Source of the DNA: GAS188 sp044445965
GTDB taxonomy: Bacteria > Pseudomonadota > Alphaproteobacteria > Rhizobiales > Beijerinckiaceae
Direction of reading: 5' to 3'
Assembly (NCBI GenBank): GCA_044445965.1
Contig: JBIOEJ010000010.1
Span: 1 to 64,000 of the forward strand
DNA: 64,000 nt
Positions 1-8,535 of the stretch are shown here, in pieces; position 1 is the stretch's first letter; every line of letters starts with the position of its first letter. Both the position numbers and the translations under genes were made by a program. The notes under the pieces were generated by a model. That model worked only from the letters and a program-made list of their open reading frames with translations. It was not told the origin of the DNA and searched no databases.

Positions 1-66
1 GACGGTGCGGTTTCCGTACCGTGGTCGCGGATTTCGGCGGAGATGGCGCTCGATACGGCGGCGTGA
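1..66 (+). CDS. C-terminal fragment of a possible upstream protein
   Basis: The first frame of the plus strand is open from the window edge to a TGA at 64-66 and encodes about 21 residues, with mostly G or C in third codon positions. It would end 12 bases before the convergent metallophosphoesterase. The fragment is too short for a family call, and it could be chance coding in GC-rich DNA. Confidence 0.35.
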   Translation, partial: DGAVSVPWSRISAEMALDTAA

Positions 67-78
67 GCGAAACGCGCC

Positions 79-936
79 CTAAGCGGCAGGCGGCGCCCCG
101 GCTGGCGGACAAGGAGGCATGTCGCGCAGGAAGGCGTAGCGGCCATGCTGCTTGATCGCTTTGAGATCGTGGGCCACCAGCCCTGGGAAATGGACGATCT
201 CGACGCCCGGGGTTTCGTCCGAGAAGTCCAAGGACAGCGCGGCGACCATGGGTGTCGCGCTTTGATGCGCCGCGTGAACGAAGGACAAAGCCGGAGCCCA
301 GACATAGCGTATGCCGTCCTTCGTTACGTCGCGATGGCTGTGCAGATGGCCGCTGACCACCAGGCGGACGGGAGCGGCCTTGATCAGGCGCAGCAGCTCG
401 GCGCGAGGAGCCGGGTTCAGCGAGGCGGCGGTCGGCGCCGTTTCGTCGGGGCTATCGAGAAACAGCGGCTTGTGCAGGAAGAGGGCGACGGGGCCTTCGG
501 CCGCCGAGAGACGGTCGGCGAGCCAAGCCTGCTGATCCGCCTCCTGCGGCAGCCCGGAACCGCAAAGCTGAGCGTCGATGCCCAATAATTGCCAGGCCCC
601 GAGGCGGGCATCGAAGCGGTCCGTGCCGAAGACGCCGTTCCAACGGGTGATGCGCGCCGCGTCGATGAGCTGCTTTGCGTCCTGGCCAGGCGGCTCGTCG
701 CCGACATCATGATTGCCGGGCAGCGCATGGACCGGCACCCGCAGAGCCTTCAGGGCAGCGCCGGCGAATTCCATCTCTGCGTCGCTGTCGGGACCGTTGA
801 TGCATAGATCGCCGTTGACGATCACGAGATCCGGCTCGTCGGCGTTCACGGCGTCGCAGGCGATGCGCCAATTCTCCCAGAAGAAGCCGTGCGTCGGCGA
901 CAAATGCGGGTCGGAGACAAGGGTTACACGGGGCAT
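79..936 (-). CDS. Calcineurin-like metallophosphoesterase (CpdA/YfcE-type superfamily)
   Basis: The 285-residue protein carries the full dinuclear-metal signature in order: SDPH at 8-11, NGD at 41-43, GNHD at 74-77, a His in LHKP near 155 and GHLH at 196-199. These residues bind two metals and hydrolyse phosphodiesters or phosphomonoesters. The layout and size resemble cyclic-nucleotide phosphodiesterases of the CpdA group, but the substrate cannot be read from the sequence. There is no signal peptide or membrane segment, so it is probably cytoplasmic. It lies 7 bases downstream of the ABC binding-protein gene on the same strand, so the two may be co-transcribed although no functional link is obvious. 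Confidence 0.85.
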   Translation of the reverse strand: MPRVTLVSDPHLSPTHGFFWENWRIACDAVNADEPDLVIVNGDLCINGPDSDAEMEFAGAALKALRVPVHALPGNHDVGDEPPGQDAKQLIDAARITRWNGVFGTDRFDARLGAWQLLGIDAQLCGSGLPQEADQQAWLADRLSAAEGPVALFLHKPLFLDSPDETAPTAASLNPAPRAELLRLIKAAPVRLVVSGHLHSHRDVTKDGIRYVWAPALSFVHAAHQSATPMVAALSLDFSDETPGVEIVHFPGLVAHDLKAIKQHGRYAFLRDMPPCPPAGAPPAA

Positions 937-943
937 TTGGTCC

Positions 944-2494
944 TCACGCGAAGCCGAGATTATAGGAGCGCAAATCCAGATAGTACAAGGGGTAATGCGT
1001 GAAGCGCAGGTCGCGGCGCTTACCGATGACCTCCTGCACCGGATAGAGGATCATGGCAGGGGCCTCGGCCTCGTACTCATCGAGCAGGCGCAGCCACAGG
1101 CGATGGCGCTCGGCGGGGTCGGTCGCCGCGCGAAACGCGTCGGAGATCTCGTTGAAGGCGGTCGGCGTCCAATAGCCTTGCGCCTGGATGAAATAGTCCT
1201 TGGCCAAATGCACCATCAGCCCGCCGCCGAGCGGATCGGCGAAGCGGAATGCGATGGAGGTCGGGCGAACATCCGCGCCCGGCTGCGTGACCGAAGCCAG
1301 ATTGTCGCGAACTTCCAATAGGCTCGGCACGCCGACCGCGCGCCACATCTCCTGTACGATCTGGGTCGCTGGCAGGAGGTTGAGGTAATAGTCCGCCGGG
1401 ATGCGAACGACGATCTCCTCGCCGCGCCAGCCTGCCTCGGCCAACAGGCGTTTCGCCTTGTCGGGATCGTAGGGGAAGCCTTCGCGGTCGCGGTCGTAGA
1501 AATCGCCGAACGAAGGCAGTTGCAGCGCCGCCATGCGGCGGAAGCCGTCGCCCCAGAGCGCGCGACCCATCAGCTCGTAATCGACCGCATGGTTCAGGGC
1601 GCGGCGGATGCGCGGGTCGCGCAAAGCTGGGCGGCGCGTGTCGTAATACAGGATATGGGCGAAATCGAGCGGCACCGCCACCGCCTCGACATGTCTGTTA
1701 TTGGCTAGAGCCGGAATCTGATCGGGCAGCAGATTGGTCACGAGGTCGAAATCGCCTGCCTGCAGTCCGGCAAGGCGCGCGGCGGCTTCGGGAACGACGT
1801 TGATCGAGACTTGGCGCGCCGGCGGCGGCCCCATCCAATACTCGTCGAAGGCGTCGAGCACGACGCGCTGGTCGCGCTGAAAGGAGGCGAGCCGGTAGGG
1901 GCCGGTGCCGACCGGCTTGACGCGCATGCCTTCGAGACCGGCCTGCGCCAGATACTGCGACGAGCAGACCCAGCCCGCATAGGCGGCAAGGCGCTTGGCC
2001 ATGACCACGTCAGGGGCGCGGGTGCGAAAGATCACGGTGCGCGCATCCTCGGCGACGACCTCCGCGAGATGACCGAAGGCGATGCGGCCTTCATAGAAGG
2101 GCGCCTTTTGACCCCACATGCGCTCGGGCGAGAAGGTCGCGACCACGTCGTCGGCCGTCATCTCGCGTCCATCGTGAAGGCGCACCCCGGCGCGCAAGCT
2201 CGCGGCCCAGGTCAGAGGGTCGCGCTGCGTGAGCCCGGTCGCGAGCGAGGGCACGAGTGCCGGTCGCCCGGTCGCGGCCTCGGCCAGGAAGTCGCGACGG
2301 ATCAGCGTATCGAAGATATTGTCGGTGATGCGCAGTCCGACATTGGAGATGCTCTCGATGGGCTCGAGCGTCGGCGGCAATGCTTGGACGGCGACGCGCA
2401 GCACGGGACGCGTCTGCGATCGCACGCGGGAAGAGCCGCTCAAGATCGCCGGGACGGCGAGCGAGGCGGCAATGACGGAACGGCGTGTGGGCAT
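944..2494 (-). CDS. ABC transporter substrate-binding protein, family 5 (peptide/nickel type)
   Basis: A 516-residue periplasmic solute-binding protein of the DppA/OppA type. The N-terminus begins with a twin-arginine-like signal (TRRSVIAAS followed by a hydrophobic stretch ending near residue 27). The mature part has family features: the early PTLEPIESISN segment, the DGREMTADDVVATF motif near residue 110 and a C-terminal YNLGFA end. The family delivers peptides, opines or other amphipathic solutes to an inner-membrane ABC importer. No permease or ATPase gene lies beside it here, so it either works with a remote transporter or is an orphan. The downstream neighbour is a metallophosphoesterase. 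A repeat element separates it from the acyl-CoA dehydrogenase upstream. Confidence 0.88.
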   Translation of the reverse strand: MPTRRSVIAASLAVPAILSGSSRVRSQTRPVLRVAVQALPPTLEPIESISNVGLRITDNIFDTLIRRDFLAEAATGRPALVPSLATGLTQRDPLTWAASLRAGVRLHDGREMTADDVVATFSPERMWGQKAPFYEGRIAFGHLAEVVAEDARTVIFRTRAPDVVMAKRLAAYAGWVCSSQYLAQAGLEGMRVKPVGTGPYRLASFQRDQRVVLDAFDEYWMGPPPARQVSINVVPEAAARLAGLQAGDFDLVTNLLPDQIPALANNRHVEAVAVPLDFAHILYYDTRRPALRDPRIRRALNHAVDYELMGRALWGDGFRRMAALQLPSFGDFYDRDREGFPYDPDKAKRLLAEAGWRGEEIVVRIPADYYLNLLPATQIVQEMWRAVGVPSLLEVRDNLASVTQPGADVRPTSIAFRFADPLGGGLMVHLAKDYFIQAQGYWTPTAFNEISDAFRAATDPAERHRLWLRLLDEYEAEAPAMILYPVQEVIGKRRDLRFTHYPLYYLDLRSYNLGFA

Positions 2495-2593
2495 TTTCGA
2501 TCCTGCTCGGCGCCCCGTAGGGGACGCCTCGGAGCAGGAGCAGTAGTGGATGGCTGCGATGTCAGTGCGATGTCAGTGCGGTGACATGCGCCC

Positions 2594-2699
2594 CTAGAGC
2601 GGTACGGCTTTTTTACTGAATCGGTGCGTCATCCTATCTTTTTGATTTTACGCATGATCTTGTCCAAGAAGTCTGCAACTCTTTGGGATCATGCTCTAG
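2594..2699. repeat. Bipartite palindromic repeat with CTAGAGC/GCTCTAG ends
   Basis: This 106-bp element begins CTAGAGC (2594-2600) and ends GCTCTAG (2693-2699), a perfect 7-bp terminal inverted repeat. An internal hairpin pairs GCATGATC (2652-2659) with GATCATGC (2687-2694), and a T-rich segment lies between the parts. The stop codon of the acyl-CoA dehydrogenase (2696-2698, minus strand TAG) is inside the right terminus. The GCATGATC hairpin type is widespread between genes in Hyphomicrobiales. Related copies lie at 17560-17687 and, with weaker ends, at 9701-9818. Confidence 0.85.
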
Positions 2700-3895
2700 C
2701 GGTTCTTCGGATAACCCTGCCCGATAAGGCCACGCGCCACGATCAGGCGCATGATCTCGTTGGTGCCTTCGAGAATCTGATGGACGCGAAGGTCCCGTAC
2801 GATCTTCTCGATGCCGTAATCCGCAAGATAGCCATAGCCGCCGAGAAGCTGCAGCGCATCATTGGCAACGCCAAATCCGATATCCGTGCCGAAGCGCTTG
2901 GCCATGGCGCAAAGCCGCGTCGCATCGGGCGTCTTGGCGTCGAGCGCCGCGGCCGCCCGCCACAGCAAGGTGCGGGCGGCCTCGAGCTCCGTCGCCATGT
3001 CGGCGAGGCGGAACTGCAGCGCCTGGAACTCCTCGAGCCGCTTACCGAAAGCCTTGCGCTCGGCCATATAGGCGAGCGCCTTGTCGAGCGCGGCCTGAGC
3101 GCCACCGATCGAGCAGGCCGCGATATTGAGCCGCCCGCCATCGAGACCGGCCATGGCGATCTTGAAACCTACCCCCTCCTCGCCCAGGCGGTTCTCGGCG
3201 GGAACACGGCAATTCTCGACGATCACTTGCCGGGTCGGCTGGGCGTTCCAACCCATCTTCCTTTCATTCGCGCCGAAGGAGAGGCCTCGAGCGCCCTTCT
3301 CGACGACGAAGGTCGAGATGCCGGCCGCGCCGCCCTCCGCGGTGCGGGCCATCACCACGTAGATGTCGGAGGCGCCGGCGCCGGAGATGAACTGCTTCAC
3401 CCCGTCGAGCACATAGGTATCGCCGTCGCGCCGCGCCCGTGTCTTGAGGGCTGCCGCGTCCGAGCCGGCGCCAGGCTCTGTGAGGCAATAGCTCGCAAGA
3501 TGCTCCATGGATACCAGCCGCGGCAGGAAACGGCGCCGCTGCGCATCGGAGCCGAAGCGATCGATCATCCACGACGCCATGTTGTGGATCGAGATGTAGG
3601 CGGCAATCGACGGGCACCCCGTCGCCAGCCCCTCGAAGATCAGCGTGGCATCGAGGCGCGTCAGGCCCGAGCCGCCGACATCTTCGGCGATGTAGATGCC
3701 GCCCATGCCGAGCGCCGCTGCGGCACGCAGGACATCGACGGGGAAATGCTTCTTCTCATCCCATTCCACGGCGTAAGGCATCAGTCGCTCGCGCGCGAAA
3801 TCATGCGCGAGCTCCGCGAGCGCGAGCTGGTCCTCGGCGAGCGAAAAGGCGGGTTGGGGTGTCGGGGTGGCGGGCGAGCCCGCTTTTTCGAGCAT
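2696..3895 (-). CDS. Acyl-CoA dehydrogenase (short/branched-chain, isobutyryl-CoA type)
   Basis: A 399-residue FAD-dependent acyl-CoA dehydrogenase of full family length. Visible motifs are the YCLTEPGAGSDA FAD/substrate segment near residue 140, the GGYGYLADYGIEK segment and the C-terminal LEGTNEIMR motif, whose Glu376 is the expected catalytic base. It should introduce an alpha,beta double bond into an acyl-CoA and pass electrons to electron-transferring flavoprotein. The ADYGIEK/LEGTNEIMR pattern is most like isobutyryl-CoA dehydrogenase of valine breakdown, but no other valine-pathway gene is adjacent, so substrate choice is inferred. Its stop codon lies inside a palindromic repeat. The ecfG gene is about 110 bases upstream. 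Confidence 0.88.
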   Translation of the reverse strand: MLEKAGSPATPTPQPAFSLAEDQLALAELAHDFARERLMPYAVEWDEKKHFPVDVLRAAAALGMGGIYIAEDVGGSGLTRLDATLIFEGLATGCPSIAAYISIHNMASWMIDRFGSDAQRRRFLPRLVSMEHLASYCLTEPGAGSDAAALKTRARRDGDTYVLDGVKQFISGAGASDIYVVMARTAEGGAAGISTFVVEKGARGLSFGANERKMGWNAQPTRQVIVENCRVPAENRLGEEGVGFKIAMAGLDGGRLNIAACSIGGAQAALDKALAYMAERKAFGKRLEEFQALQFRLADMATELEAARTLLWRAAAALDAKTPDATRLCAMAKRFGTDIGFGVANDALQLLGGYGYLADYGIEKIVRDLRVHQILEGTNEIMRLIVARGLIGQGYPKNR

Positions 3896-4003
3896 GGCAA
3901 AGGCCTTGGAGAGCTGCGATGAGCCGGATCCTCAGGATAGCCCCTCGGGCCGGGCGCGCAATCCACGCCTCCGGCGAGGAATGCCGAGCCTTCCCGTGAG
4001 GTT

Positions 4004-4570
4004 TCAGCCGGCCATGCGGCCTGGAGCGATCGGCGTCTCGATCGTGGCCTGGACCACTGCGTCGGGGCCGAATTCATCGGCGGAATTGACCGCCAGCAGC
4101 CGGGCCAGACGGTTGCGCGCCCGGTTGACCCGACTTTTCACGGTGCCGACGGCGCAGTTGCAAATGGCCGCCACCTCCTCATAGGACATGCCGGAGCCGC
4201 CGACCAGGACCAGCACTTCGCGCTGCTTCGGCGGCAAGGCCATGAGGGCGGCGCGGAAATCCTGCAGATCCATATGCCCGTTCTGGGGCGGGATGCTGGC
4301 CAGCTGCTCGGCCATCTGCCCATCCGCATCTTCGATCTCCCGCCGGCGCTTGCGGAATTCGGAATAGAAGGCGTTGCGCAGGATCGTGAACAGCCAAGCC
4401 GAGAGATTCGTGCCTTCGATAAAACCGGACAGATTCGCCCAGGCTTTCATCAAGGTTTCCTGCACCAGATCGTCGGCCCGTTCGGAGCTGCCGCAGAGCG
4501 ACATGGCGAAAGCCCGCAAGCTCGGGATCGCCCGGACAAGATCGTCCTCGAGCTTGTCACGCGAAGCCAT
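4004..4570 (-). CDS. ecfG: EcfG-family general stress sigma factor
   Basis: The 188-residue protein has sigma region 2 at about 14-75 (DDLVQETLMKAWANL, then WLFTILRNAFYSEFRKRRRE) and region 4 at about 104-158 (ALPPKQREVLVLVGGSGMSYEEVA, then GTVKSRVNRARNRL). This is the EcfG pattern of alphaproteobacteria. In this group it directs the general stress response and is held inactive by NepR until PhyR-P titrates NepR away. The ATG at 4570 is preferred over the in-frame TTG at 4573 because its A overlaps the nepR stop in TGATG, which suggests translational coupling. No phyR or sensor kinase gene lies in the window, whereas phyR is commonly adjacent in related genomes. Confidence 0.92.
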   Translation of the reverse strand: MASRDKLEDDLVRAIPSLRAFAMSLCGSSERADDLVQETLMKAWANLSGFIEGTNLSAWLFTILRNAFYSEFRKRRREIEDADGQMAEQLASIPPQNGHMDLQDFRAALMALPPKQREVLVLVGGSGMSYEEVAAICNCAVGTVKSRVNRARNRLARLLAVNSADEFGPDAVVQATIETPIAPGRMAG

Positions 4571-4824
4571 CAATCGTCGCCCCGGATCGCGCTCAGCTCG
4601 TCGAGAAGCTCGTTGAACCTCGCGGGCGGCTTCTGGCAGAACGCGTCCGCATAGGCTTCCTGTAGCGCGCGTTCGATGAAACGGTCGATGGCCAGCCGTT
4701 CACGCCGGACCTCGCTGGCCGGCGGCGTCATGGCGGCGACAGCGCCGGCGCGGCTGTCGGGCGCCGTGGCCATATCGCCTCCCGTGACACCTTCCTTGCC
4801 GTCGATCGGTGCATCGGCATCCAT
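4570..4824 (-). CDS. nepR: NepR-type anti-sigma factor
   Basis: This 84-residue protein begins at an ATG preceded by a strong ribosome-binding site (AGGAAGGA, about 6 bases upstream). The open frame continues further upstream, but only the 3' part looks like NepR. Residues 44-82 match the two-helix NepR core: a helix ending EAYADAF, Pro67, ArgPhe at 69-70 and LeuLeu at 73-74. NepR binds EcfG and blocks core polymerase access, and it is released by PhyR. The N-terminal 40 residues are low-complexity and probably disordered. It is the first gene of the nepR-ecfG unit, with an EcfG-type promoter about 210 bases upstream of its start. Confidence 0.85.
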   Translation of the reverse strand: MDADAPIDGKEGVTGGDMATAPDSRAGAVAAMTPPASEVRRERLAIDRFIERALQEAYADAFCQKPPARFNELLDELSAIRGDD

Positions 4825-5033
4825 CGCTGTCCTTCCTCGCCGCTCTCCGCCCACGCTCCGCGACCCGACAGGACCGGCCCTACCGGCCAAACGTCCCGCG
4901 TTTTGGGCGGTTCCTCGGCAACATGGAGGCACAAAGGAACGGAAACCCTCCGGACGTGCCGGAAGGCGACCGCCGCTGGAGGCGATCGAGAGAGACACCG
5001 GCTCTAGGCGACGACCACCTGGGCTTAATGTGC

Positions 5034-5058
5034 AACGCGCGATGCCGGGCGATGTTCC
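5034..5058 (-). promoter_or_regulatory. EcfG-type promoter for nepR-ecfG
   Basis: Read on the minus strand, GGAAC (5058-5054) is followed after exactly 16 bases by CGTT (5037-5034). This is the known alphaproteobacterial EcfG promoter pattern GGAAC-N16/17-CGTT. It points toward nepR and predicts a start near 5025 and a leader of about 200 bases. It implies positive autoregulation of the stress sigma factor. Confidence 0.85.
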
Positions 5059-5130
5059 CGGTCTTGTCCGTGGGGACAGCAATTCCCCGACAATTCGATC
5101 GGCCTTACGGTCGAGGAGGCAATCGATGCT

Positions 5131-5162
5131 CAAAAGAAAGCGCCCGCGCAAAGCGCGGGCGC
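5131..5162 (-). terminator. Rho-independent terminator after ctpA
   Basis: A perfect 10-bp GC stem (5140-5149 with 5153-5162) closes a 3-base loop. On the minus strand it is followed by TTTCTTTTG. It lies about 45 bases past the ctpA stop, between ctpA and the nepR promoter, so it should insulate the stress operon from the upstream cell-wall operon. Confidence 0.8.
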
Positions 5163-5205
5163 TGACGGTCGCCGTCTCGGCGAGGTCAGATTTCCTTCGG
5201 CGAGG

Positions 5206-6543
5206 TCAGTTTTCCTTCGTTTCGGGCTTCGGCGGCTCGCTCGCGGGCTCGGTCTTGGTGATCGCCTTGCCGCGCAATAGATCGAGCGCGGCGACGAGCT
5301 GCGTGTCCTTCGTCGGATCGCTCGCGACATAGGCTTGCGAAGCCGAAAAATCCTCGCCCCCGGTGTTCACCAGATGGCCCCGCAGGCTCGCTTCGCCCTT
5401 GGCCTCGTCCTTGCCCTTCAGGTCGTCGGGGATCGCCTCGAGCACCTTGATGTCGGGTTCGATGCCCTTTGCCTGGATGGAGCGGCCGGACGGAGTGTAG
5501 TAGCGCGCGGTGGTGAGGCGAATCGCCGCATCATTGCCGACCGGGATGATGGTCTGCACCGAGCCCTTGCCGAACGAACGCGTGCCCATGAGCGTTGCCC
5601 GCTTATGGTCTTGCAGAGCGCCTGCGACGATCTCCGAGGCGGAGGCCGAGCCGCCGTTGATCAGCATCACCAGGCGCTTGCCCTTGGTGATGTCGCTATG
5701 GCGCGCGTCCCAGCGTTTGGTGTCCTCCGGATTGCGGCCACGCGTCGAGACGATCTCACCCTTGTCGAGGAAGGTGTCGCAGACGCCGATCGCCTGATCG
5801 AGCAGGCCGCCCGGATCGTTGCGCAGATCGAGGATATAGCCCTTGAGCTTGTCGTCGCCGATATCCTTCTTCAGGCTCTCGATGGCATTGCGCAGATTCT
5901 CGGTCGTCTGCTCGTTGAACTGCGTGATCTGGATATAGCCGACATCGTCCTCTTGCCGGAATTTCACGCTCTTGACCGTGATGGTCTCGCGCGTGAGCTT
6001 CAACTCGAGCGGTTCCTTGCGGTCCTTGCGCAGGATGATGAGCTTGACCGAGGTCTTGACGGCGCCGCGCATCTTGTCGACCGCTTGATTGAGGGTGAGC
6101 CCCTGCACCGCTTCGCCGTCGATCTGCGTAATGACGTCGCCCGACAGTATGCCGGCGCGTGCAGCCGGGGTGTCGGCGATCGGCGAGATCACCTTGATCA
6201 GCCCATCTTCCATGGTGACCTCGATGCCGAGGCCGCCGAACTCGCCCTTGGTGTTGACCTGCATGTCGCGGAAGCTCTTGGCGTCCATGTAGCTCGAATG
6301 CGGATCGAGCGAGGTCAGCATGCCGTTGATGGCAGCCTCGACCAGCTTTGCGTCGTCCGGCTTCTCGACATAGTCGGAGCGGATGCGCTCGAACACATCG
6401 CCGAAGAGATTGAGCTGACGATAGGTATCTCCCGCGGAGGCGGCCTGGGCCGGCTGGCTCGCCAGGAAACGCGTTTCGAGGCCGAGCGTCGCCGCGCCCG
6501 CACAAAATACCGCGCCCATGAGAAGAAGTGAGGATTTGCGCAT
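5206..6543 (-). CDS. ctpA: C-terminal processing peptidase, S41 family
   Basis: A 445-residue exported serine protease. Residues 1-35 form a signal peptide with a hydrophobic core ending near AQAA. A PDZ domain spans about 95-175 (GGLGIEV, ARAGILSGDVITQIDG). The S41 core follows, with a GGSASASE motif where Ser301 is the likely nucleophile and Lys326 (FGKGS) the general base. The 25-residue spacing matches the family dyad. Periplasmic CtpA enzymes trim or degrade proteins and often regulate murein hydrolases, which fits the envC-like gene immediately upstream (one-base overlap, TGATG). A terminator hairpin lies after the stop. Confidence 0.93.
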   Translation of the reverse strand: MRKSSLLLMGAVFCAGAATLGLETRFLASQPAQAASAGDTYRQLNLFGDVFERIRSDYVEKPDDAKLVEAAINGMLTSLDPHSSYMDAKSFRDMQVNTKGEFGGLGIEVTMEDGLIKVISPIADTPAARAGILSGDVITQIDGEAVQGLTLNQAVDKMRGAVKTSVKLIILRKDRKEPLELKLTRETITVKSVKFRQEDDVGYIQITQFNEQTTENLRNAIESLKKDIGDDKLKGYILDLRNDPGGLLDQAIGVCDTFLDKGEIVSTRGRNPEDTKRWDARHSDITKGKRLVMLINGGSASASEIVAGALQDHKRATLMGTRSFGKGSVQTIIPVGNDAAIRLTTARYYTPSGRSIQAKGIEPDIKVLEAIPDDLKGKDEAKGEASLRGHLVNTGGEDFSASQAYVASDPTKDTQLVAALDLLRGKAITKTEPASEPPKPETKEN

Positions 6544-8009
6544 CAGCCGCGAACCTTCCTTTGGTCAGTCTTGGCCCACCATGGGCCGGGGTTGATCGCC
6601 GATCCGTCCTTGCGGAACTCGACGTAAAGAACAGGCCCACCTGATGTGGTCTTCGCCACCTCGGTGGTCAACACATTGCCTTCGCCCATCGCGCCGACCG
6701 GCTCACCGGCGAGCACTGCCTGCCCCGCCGCGACATCGATATGCCCCAACCCGGCAAGCACGATATGATAGCCGTTACCGGCATTGATGATCAAGAGTTG
6801 TCCATAGCCCCGAAACGGGCCGGCATGGGCGACCACACCCTCGCTGGGCGAGGACACCACCGCGCCCGGACGAGTCGTGATCGACACGCCGCGCGCCGAG
6901 CCCATCACCTCGTCCGGGTCGCCGAAATCACGCGAGATCGACCCCGAGACGGGTAGCGGCAAGAGGCCGCGGGCCTCCGCGAAGGCGATCTTGGGGGCAA
7001 GACGGGTCGGTTCCCTCAGGCTCGCGGCCGTGAAACTGCTCTGCGCCGAGGCGGCAAGGGCCTCGGCGGCCTTACGGTCGTCGGCCGCGCGCTTCTCGGT
7101 CTGCGCGATCTCCGTATCGAGGCTCGCCAGAAAGTCGCGCAGGCTCTTGGCGCGCACGGCGAGCGCAGCGGCGCGCTTGCCGGCCTCTCCGAGGGCCGAT
7201 TCGCCCGCTGCCACGCTCGCCTGGCGCGTCTCCACGAGCGCGGCGAGGCGCGCACGCTCGCCGCGCAGCTCGGCGAGATCGGTCTTCAGCCCGTCCCGCT
7301 CCGCGGTAACCTGGTCCCGCAAGCGCACGAGATCGGCGAGATCGGCGGCCAGCGCGCGCGCTTCTCCGCGCAGTTGCGGCAGAACGGCGCCGAGAGCGAT
7401 CGAAGCGCGCACCACGACGAGGATATCCCGGGCGCTGACGATCACGGCCGGCGGCGGCTTGCCGCCGATGCGTTGCAACGCCGCGAGCACATGGCCGATC
7501 AGCTCGCGCCGCCCTTCGAGCGAGGTCTTGAGCGCCTGTTCCTGCGCGACTTCCTCGGCGAGGCGATCCTCGGTGTCGCTGGCGCGCGCCTCGAGCGCCC
7601 GCACCCTGTCGGCCGCCGCGACGAGGTCGCGCTGCAGCTTCTCGCGCTCGGCCTTCAGCGCGGCGATCTCGTCCTCGATCTGCTTACGCTCGGTATCCGA
7701 TTGCTGCATCGATTGCTCGATGGCCTGCAATTCGCGCAAGCGGTCCTCGCGCTGCTTTATCCTGGGGTCTGCCGAGGGCCCGGCTTGGGCAGGCCCGGCT
7801 TGGGCAGGCCCGGCTTGGGCAGGCGCGGCCTGGGCAGGCTCGCCCGGTGCTGCCTGCACGGCAGGGCCCGCCGCCCCAACGCCCGAATCGCCGGCTGCGA
7901 GCACGGCGGAGCCGCCGATCCATGTGGCAAGCGCGCCCGCGGCCACAAGCACGGCGGCGAGTGCCGCTTCGCGAGAGCCATCACATTTGCGTGTATCCGC
8001 GCCTGCCAT
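6543..8009 (-). CDS. envC: EnvC-like murein hydrolase activator (coiled coil plus degenerate M23 domain)
   Basis: The 488-residue protein has an N-terminal signal or anchor segment (about 14-40), an Ala/Pro-rich linker with AQAGP repeats (about 60-79), a long coiled coil (about 84-285) and a C-terminal LytM/M23 domain. The M23 domain reads GVVAHAGPFRGYGQLLIINAG, typical of EnvC, and the first zinc ligand region lacks the expected His. It is therefore probably an activator of amidases during division and not an active peptidase. It is translationally coupled to ctpA downstream and follows rlmH, the usual order in Hyphomicrobiales. The linker is encoded by four tandem 15-bp units (7777-7836). 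Confidence 0.88.
   Translation of the reverse strand: MAGADTRKCDGSREAALAAVLVAAGALATWIGGSAVLAAGDSGVGAAGPAVQAAPGEPAQAAPAQAGPAQAGPAQAGPSADPRIKQREDRLRELQAIEQSMQQSDTERKQIEDEIAALKAEREKLQRDLVAAADRVRALEARASDTEDRLAEEVAQEQALKTSLEGRRELIGHVLAALQRIGGKPPPAVIVSARDILVVVRASIALGAVLPQLRGEARALAADLADLVRLRDQVTAERDGLKTDLAELRGERARLAALVETRQASVAAGESALGEAGKRAAALAVRAKSLRDFLASLDTEIAQTEKRAADDRKAAEALAASAQSSFTAASLREPTRLAPKIAFAEARGLLPLPVSGSISRDFGDPDEVMGSARGVSITTRPGAVVSSPSEGVVAHAGPFRGYGQLLIINAGNGYHIVLAGLGHIDVAAGQAVLAGEPVGAMGEGNVLTTEVAKTTSGGPVLYVEFRKDGSAINPGPWWAKTDQRKVRG
7777..7836. repeat. 15-bp tandem repeat, four units, within envC-like gene
   Basis: Three identical units of GGCCCGGCTTGGGCA and a fourth with two changes run head to tail at 7777-7836. 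The length is a multiple of three, so copy-number change alters only the number of AQAGP pentapeptides in the linker. Confidence 0.9.
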
Positions 8010-8034
8010 GGCGTTCCTTCGCGGGCGATCATCC

Positions 8035-8514
8035 TTAGAGCCGATGATAGGGGTGACCCAACCGAATCGTCAGCGCCCGATATATCTGCTCCAGAAGGAC
8101 TATTCTGACGAGCTGATGCGGCAAAGTCATGGCTCCGAACGAAATTTCGCCGTTTGCTGCCTCTCGCGCCTCGGCGGCGAGACCATCGGCGCCGCCGATG
8201 AGGAAGGCGAGCGCCTTGGCGCCCTCATGGCGATGCCGCAACAGGAGCTCTGCGAATTCGGCGCTGGTGGGAGCCGCGCCGCGTTCGTCGAGCGCGACGC
8301 GGACCGCGCCTTCGCTCTTGGCGGCAAGTCCGTCCCATTCCTCGCGACGCCGCGTCTTCTCGTCGCGCGCACGGCCTTCCGCAATCTCGACGACGGACGG
8401 TCCCGAAAGCCCGAGCCTGGGGGCGAGATCGGAGCCCCGCTTCGCATAACGCTCGGCCAAGTCGCGCTCCGGACCGGCCTTGAGCCGACCCACGGCGCAG
8501 ATGACGAGCCTCAT
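8035..8514 (-). CDS. rlmH: 23S rRNA (pseudouridine1915-N3)-methyltransferase
   Basis: The 159-residue SPOUT-fold protein carries IGGADG at 106-111 for SAM binding. It then has LPHQLVRIVLLEQIYRA, the family's C-terminal signature, and ends in HPYHRL. RlmH methylates pseudouridine 1915 in helix 69 of 23S rRNA on assembled ribosomes. It lies directly downstream of rsfS and nadD with short gaps, as in other Hyphomicrobiales, so the genes probably form one transcript. Confidence 0.95.
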   Translation of the reverse strand: MRLVICAVGRLKAGPERDLAERYAKRGSDLAPRLGLSGPSVVEIAEGRARDEKTRRREEWDGLAAKSEGAVRVALDERGAAPTSAEFAELLLRHRHEGAKALAFLIGGADGLAAEAREAANGEISFGAMTLPHQLVRIVLLEQIYRALTIRLGHPYHRL

Positions 8515-8535
8515 CGCTGCGGCCGAAGCCTCCCG

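Noticed and set aside
2624..3922. Plus-strand open frame opposite the acyl-CoA dehydrogenase
   Set aside because: Shadow frame without domain, starting in a repeat element.
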